From Phocoena phocoena (taxonomy: Eukaryota > Chordata > Mammalia > Artiodactyla > Phocoenidae), in contig NC_089226.1 of NCBI RefSeq assembly GCF_963924675.1, forward strand, positions 48,749,124 to 48,813,123: 64,000 nucleotides of DNA. The letters run 5' to 3'. Shown one piece after another: positions 58,411-64,000 of this stretch. Position 1 is the first letter of the stretch, and every line of letters starts with the position of its first letter. The translations under genes and the position numbers were made by a program. The notes beneath the pieces are model-generated. The model saw nothing but the letters and a program-made list of their open reading frames with translations. It was not told the origin of the DNA and made no database searches.

Positions 58411-59475
58411 CAAGAGCAAAATAATGTGGAATCACAGAGGAGGGAATGATTAATTAAATGTGAATTTGAAATGTACAGGCCAAAGCAAAGCCAATTAGGT
58501 AAAACTTTACTGAAATGTCAAGTCTCTAAGGAGAGGAGATCATTGAGCTGGAAGAGGGCCTGTCGTTTCTATTAATCCATACCCCTGCCTTTAGGCCAAT
58601 CCACAGATAAATTACCTCTGACAAGTCAGAATCTGGTTTATTTTTAACTGAGAAGTTTTGTGTATTTTTTAACCTTTTGATAAATTTAGAAAATATCTAT
58701 TACAAATCATTCATCAGAAAAATAAGAGCATGTAAAACTTAGACCAAAGAAAGGCTGATTCCAGTTTATCATTCTTTCTCAAGTTCTGAGTGTCACAGCC
58801 CCCAAAATCTAGATTTTGCTTCAAGGGGATCTCAGTGGTATGTGTCAGACTGTCCCACAGTCAGAGGAAGGTCCATTTTATATTTGTTCCAGTTTGATTC
58901 TGTGCATAGCATCATTCAACCTGATTCTTGTGTCTTGTCTTTTCTGAGATTTATTTCCTCAGTTTGTGACTGCTTCCTCCCTCCTTTGCTTTCTTCCTTT
59001 TGCCCTTCCTTCGTTCGTTCGTTCCTTCCTCCCTTCCTTCTTCCTCCCCTTCCTCTCTCTCTCTCTTTTCCAGTCATGAGTCAATACCGTAATATTAGTT
59101 TTGCACATTTTATTTTTCATACATTTCCTCCCTCATGAAACTCAGCACAGGGGATGGCACATGCCTGTGCCCTGCCTAGGAACTCCACACTCTCCCGCAC
59201 TACTTTGCCTGCTCCTAGAAACCACAAAGAGTCAGTAGAGCATCTAGCATTGGAAGAATGAGACCAGCACTCGGAAATAACACAGTCAGAATGTTACACA
59301 TGTTAGACTCCCAAGAGTCTGATCAAAAGCCAAGATTTCCCCCCACCCATTTAAATCAATATACTTTATTTAAATTGACTTTCAAGTTTATTAAGGCTTG
59401 GACAAGAGCACATTGTTGTCTTATATGCAATAAGCTCAGTGATAAGTGCTGTAGTTACTGTATTAAGAACTAAAG
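58411..59475. other. Unique DNA with a polypyrimidine tract, no gene seen
   Basis: C/T-rich tract with (TTCG)3 and (TTCC)n at 58976-59071. The plus frame 58842-59138 reads through it. No supported gene. Confidence 0.45.
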
Positions 59476-59859
59476 AAGGTAAAGACAAGAGTATAAAAAA
59501 TAACTATGAGTACAAAAATATGTTAATGGATACACACTACAAAAAGATGTAATTTGTGACATTGATGACAGTGTGGGAGAGAAGTAAAAATGTAGAGTAT
59601 TTATATACACTTGAAGTTAAATTGTTATCAGCTTATCAGGTTAAAATAGATTGTTATAACTGTAAGATATTTTATGTAAGCCACATGGTAACCACAGGGA
59701 AAATACCTATAGAAGATACACAAAAGAAAATGAGAAAGGAATCAACTCATGTCACTACAAAAAGAAAAAAAAGTCAATGAAACACAAAAGAAGATAGCAA
59801 GAGTAGAAAAGAGGTACAAGAAAGCTACAAGACAGACAGAAAACAATGAACAAAATGAC

Positions 59860-62800
59860 AATAGTTAGTCCTTCCCTATCAATAATTACTTTAAATGTAA
59901 ATGGGTTAAGCTTCACAGTCCAAAGACATAGAGTGGCTGAAAACAAAAAGATTAAGCTATGCACTGTCTATAAGAGAGTCACTTTAGACTTAAGGACACA
60001 TATGGGCTGAAAGTAAAAGGATGGAAAAAGATATTCCAGGCAAATGGTAACCAAAAGCAAGCAGGGGTAACCATACGTATATCAGACAAAATAGACTAGG
60101 TCAGAAACTGTCAAGAGAGGCATTATATATTCATAAAGGGTCAATTCCCCAAGAAGATATAACAATTATAAATATATATGCAACATCAGAGCATCCTAAT
60201 ACAAATCTTCCTTGACTTACAGTGGAATTAAAATATGCTGAAAATGTCATCAGCCAAAAATGCATTTAATATACCTGACCTACCAAACATCATGGCTTAG
60301 CCTAGCCTACCTTAAACATGCTGAGAACATTTACATTAGCCTACAGTTGGACAAAATCATCTAACACAAAGCCTATTTTAGAACAAAGTGTTAAATATCT
60401 CATGTGATTTACTGAATACTGTACTGAACATGAAAAATAGAATGGTTGTATGGGTACAGAATGTTTGTAAGTGTATTAGTTATTTACCCTTGTGATCACA
60501 CGACTGACTGGGAGCTGTGGATTGCTCCTGTTGCCAAGTATCACACTGCATATCACTAACCTGTGAAAAGGTCAAAAATCAAAATTTGAAGTACATTTCC
60601 TACTAATGTGTATCACTTTCACATCATAGTAAAGTAGAAAAATTATAAATTGAACCACTGCAAGTCAGAAATAGTCTGTATATGAAGCAAACATTGACAG
60701 AACTGAAGCGAGAAATGAACAGCAACACAATACTAGAGGATTTCAATACCCCGCTTTCAACAACAGATAGAACACCCAGACGGAAGATCAATAAGGAAAC
60801 AGAGGAGTCAAACAATACTACAGTTCACAAGAACCTAACAAACATATACAGAGCATTCCACCCAATAGCAGCAGGATACACATTCTTCTCAAGTGTTAAA
60901 GGAACATTCTACAGGATAGATCACATGCTAGGTTACAAAATAAGGCTTAGCAGTTTTAAGAAGATGGAAATCATACCAAGTATATTTCCAAACACATGGA
61001 ATGAAACTAAAAATCAGCGGCAGAAGGAAAACTAGAAAATTCACGAATATTTGGAAATTAAACAATACATTCTTGAACAATCAGTGGGTCAAAGAACAAA
61101 GCAAATGAGAAATTTAAAAATATCTTGAGAAACAAAAACAAAACACAACATACCAAAACTTGTGGAATGAGGCAAATGCAGTACTAAGAGGGTAGTTTAT
61201 AGTGGTAAATGACTATATTTAAATAAGAGAAAAGGTCTGAAATAAACAACCTAACTTTACACCTCAAGGAACTAGAAAAAGAAGAACAAAGTAAATCCAA
61301 AGTTAGCAGAAGGAAGAAAATAGTTAAGATTAGGACAGAAGTAAATGAAGTAGAGAATAGAGAAACAATAGAAAAAACCAACAAAATTAAGAGCTATTTT
61401 TAAAAAGATAAACAAAATTGACAAACCTTTAGCTACATTAACTAAGGAAAAAAAGAAAAGACTCGAATAAAATAAAGAATGAAAGAGGAGAGTTACATTT
61501 GATGCCACAGAAATTAAAAGGATTGAGACTACTATGTACAATTATATACCAACAAGTTGGATAACTTAGAAGACATGGGTAAATTCTTAGAATTTACCTA
61601 CAAAGACCTACAACCTACAAAGACTGAATCATGAAGAAATAAAAAATCTGAACAGACCTATAAATAGTAAGGAGATTAAATCAATAATCAAAAGACTTCC
61701 AAAATGAAAAAGCTCAGGACCAGATGGCTTCACTGGTGAAATCTACCAAACATTTAACAGGAAAAAATGCCAATCCTTCTCAAACTCTTCCAAAAAATTG
61801 AAAATTCAGAAATACTTCTCATAAGCCCACATTAATATGATACCAAAGCCAGGAAAAGACACAACAAAAACACTTCGGGCCAATATTCCTAATGAATGAA
61901 TGCAAAATCCTTCACAAAATAGCAAACTGAATTCAACAACACATTAAAAAGATCACACACCATGGCCAGGTGTGATTTATCCTTGGGATGCAAAGATGGT
62001 TCAACATATGGAAAACAATCAATGTGATCACATCAGCAGAACAGAGGATAAACATCAGTGATCATCTCAACAGATGCAGAGACACACTGACAGATCTCAA
62101 CATTCTTCATGATAAAAGTACTCAACAAACTAGGAGTAGAGGGAAATGACTTTAACCTAATAAAGGGCGTAGATGAAAGACCTATAGCTAACATCATACT
62201 CAATGGTGAAAAACTGGAAGCTTTTCTCTAGGATCAGGAACAAGATAAAGATGCCCACTGTCACCATTTCTATTCAATGTTGTATTGCAAGTTCTAACCA
62301 GAGCAATTAGTCAAGGAAAACAAATAAACCTCTTACAAATCAGAAAGGGAGAAGTAAAATTATCTCTGTTCACAGAAAACATGATTTCTGTTTTAAAAGC
62401 CCTAAAGATTCCACACATACATGCACACACACACACACGAAAATACTGTTAGAACTAATAAATGAATTCAGCAAAGTTGCAGTATGCAAAATCAATATGC
62501 AAAACTTAGTTGTCTTTCTACATACTAACAATGAACAATTTCAATAGAAAATAAGAAAACAAACTCGTTTACAATAACAACAAAAAGAATAAAATAGGAA
62601 TAAACTTAACCAAGGGAGTGAAAGACCTGTACACTGTAAGCTACAAAACATATACGACTCAAAGCAATCTACAGATTCAGTGTGATCCCTGCAAATGTCC
62701 CAATGGCATTCTTTACAGAAATAGAAAAAAAAAAAATCCTAAAATTGTTGTGGAAACACAAAACACTCCGGATAGATAAAACGATTTTGAGAAGGGACGA

Positions 62801-63215
62801 TGAAGCTCACATCTGTTAGTATGACCAGTATCAAAAACAATGACAGTAACAACAACAAAACCTAGAAAATGTATTAGTGAGAATGTGGAGAAAATTGGAA
62901 CCCTGTGCACTGTTGGTGGTAAGTGGGAATGTAAAATGGCTCAGCTGCTGAGGAAAACAGTATGGAGGTTCCTGAAAAAATTAAAAATAAAAGTACCATA
63001 TGATCCAGCAAACCTACTTCTGGGTATTTATCCAGATGAATTGAAATTGGGATCTTAAGGAGATATTTGCACTCCTGTGTTCACTGAGGCATTATTCACA
63101 TTAGCCAAGAGGTGGAAGCAGCCTAATTCTCCACTGACGGATTAACAGATAAAGAAAATGTGGTATATACATACAGTGGAATATTATTCAGCCATAGAAA
63201 GAGGAAATCCAGTCA
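59860..63215 (+). pseudogene. L1 ORF2 (endonuclease-reverse transcriptase), heavily decayed
   Basis: Endonuclease start ('atcaataattactttaaatgtaaatgg') near 59880. The endonuclease C-terminal half is the longest open piece, 60682-61035 (residues such as HPIAAGYTFFSSVKGTFYRIDHMLG). Reverse-transcriptase segments follow ('ggaccagatggcttcactggtgaaat' near 61718, 'atgcccactgtcaccatttctattcaatgttgtattgc' near 62250). The C-terminal block is at 62840-63058 ([19 protein letters not shown]). Many stops and frameshifts plus the nested element make it non-functional. It is clearly older than the 14-18 kb copy. Confidence 0.88.
60200..60680 (+). mobile_element. Nested pogo/Tigger-like non-autonomous DNA transposon, 477 bp
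   Basis: Element 60202-60678 flanked by TA at 60200-60201 and 60679-60680. Its ends are inverted repeats of about 24 bases: CAAATCTTCCTTGACTTACA... at the left and the reverse complement of ...CAGAAATAGTCTG at the right, sharing TGACTTxCAGTGG. The interior ('aaaatgcatttaatatacctgacctaccaaacatcatggcttagcctagcctaccttaaac') matches a known mammalian layout, and has no transposase. TA target duplication points to Tc1/mariner-pogo. The subfamily is not assigned. Orientation is nominal. Confidence 0.82.
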
Positions 63216-63570
63216 TGTGCTATAATATGGATGAACCTTGAGGACATTATATGAAATGAAATAAGCTAGTCACAGAAAGACAAATACTTCATGATTCCGT
63301 TTATACTGTATGAGGTATGCAGAAGTAGTGAAATTCATGAAAGCAGGAAGTACAGCGGTGGTTGGCAGGAGCTGGGAGGAGGGAAATGAAGAGTCACTGT
63401 GCAATGGGAATAGAATTTTAGTCATGCAAGATGGAACAGTTCTAGAGATCTGCTATGCAACATTGTGCTTTATAGTCAACAATATTGTACTGTACACTCA
63501 AACCTTCGTTTAGAGGGTAGATCTAATATTATGTATTTTTTCACCACAATTTTTTAAAAGGAACTAAAGG

Positions 63571-64000
63571 GGATGACTATTATGGATAATAATGCTGTTT
63601 AATGTTTTAACTTTCTAACTTGGTGGAGAGGAAGAGGAGATGTCATCGTGCCTTTCTGCTCCCTAATACATACTTGTAATATACTGTGAAATCAATATAC
63701 CTTTTGGACTGTATCATTTTAAGAGGAACGTGACTTTGGTGGCTGAAGTTTGGGATTCTCTCCCTGCTTTACCACTGACTGGCCTCTGACTTGGGGAACC
63801 ACTCCCCATTTTGTCCCATCTAGCTATAAAGGGAGAACAGTCTGACAACACTTGAGAGAAAAACACAGCTGTCAGGAAGAGCAGCTTTTATGAATGAAGA
63901 TCTGGCTAAAATAAACAGCAGCCATTTCTATGTTTTAGTATTATAAGACCGCTAGCAAATTTCTTCAAAAAGATAAATTCATACACTTACACCACTCAGC
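63571..64000. other. Unique DNA to the window end, no gene seen
   Basis: A possible MIR trace near 63740-63830 ('gctttaccactgactggcctctgacttggggaaccactccccattttg') is weak. Nothing else recognised. Confidence 0.4.

Larger units (their letters stand above)
59480..63570 (+). mobile_element. Old L1 LINE (L1MA/L1MB-like), sense, interrupted by a DNA transposon
   Basis: From about 59480 the ORF1/ORF2 junction region is recognisable. ORF2 starts near 59860 and runs to about 63210, followed by a 3' UTR ('agcaggaagtacagcggtggttggcaggagctgggaggag...gtcaacaatattgtactgtacactcaaa') ending near 63570. The region 60202-60678 is a later DNA transposon: L1 sequence resumes immediately after it. A short (AC)n at 62425-62438 lies within. 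Confidence 0.88.

Noticed and set aside
1..64000. CRISPR arrays, operons, phage or plasmid features, toxin genes
   Set aside because: The repeat spectrum, splice-like signals and lack of dense coding show vertebrate nuclear DNA; no regularly spaced direct repeats were seen.

Overview
This is mammalian nuclear DNA, almost certainly from a cetacean. The diagnostic element is a roughly 200-bp tRNA-derived SINE of the CHR type (Cetacea, hippo, ruminant). It begins GGGCTTCCCTGGTGGCGCAG, carries recognisable pol III A and B boxes and ends in a poly-A tail. Nine copies are present, at least seven with good target-site duplications. The younger L1 copies match the cetartiodactyl type. Older layers (MIR, L2, MLT1-like LTRs, hAT-Charlie, a pogo/Tigger-like element, L1M) are those expected of any placental mammal. 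No bacterial, plasmid or phage feature is present. No rRNA gene, CRISPR array or functional tRNA gene was found.

Layout: 1-523, sense 3' end of a young L1. 524-9.6 kb, mostly unique DNA with MIRs, two CHR SINEs in opposite orientation (4.28 and 4.82 kb) and an old LTR (7.3 kb). 9.66-12.05 kb, antisense old L1, followed by an MLT1-like LTR and another old L1-like stretch to 13.7 kb. 14.05-18.38 kb, long antisense cetartiodactyl L1 with a CHR SINE nested in ORF2. 19.4-20.35 kb, an ancient 'cargo-like' repeat. 20.4-23.3 kb, unique AT-rich DNA. 23.32-24.68 kb, sense L1 3' end. 24.7-28.4 kb, SINE, MIRs and a hAT fragment. 28.38-29.9 kb, antisense old L1. 30-59.4 kb, unique DNA with SINEs, MIRs, L2 and DNA transposon fossils. 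59.48-63.57 kb, sense old L1 ORF2 region split by a precisely bounded 477-bp TA-flanked DNA transposon.

Coding content is very low. Nearly every long open frame is a SINE or L1 frame. Two minus-strand segments differ: 47963-48246 (open throughout, strong acceptor and strong GTGAGT donor) and 35645-35856 (strong acceptor, open frame ending in a stop). Both look like real host exons, the second like a terminal coding exon. I cannot name the protein. Their splice phases are not directly compatible, so at least one further exon lies between them or they belong to different transcripts. If they are real, most of 35-48 kb is intron of a minus-strand gene. Otherwise the window is intergenic.

No new biological system was found. 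The most unusual items are a perfect 64-bp spacerless AT-rich palindrome at 36443-36506, the two unassigned exon candidates, a promoter-less rearranged SINE with an intact 16-bp target duplication, and the nested TA-flanked transposon.
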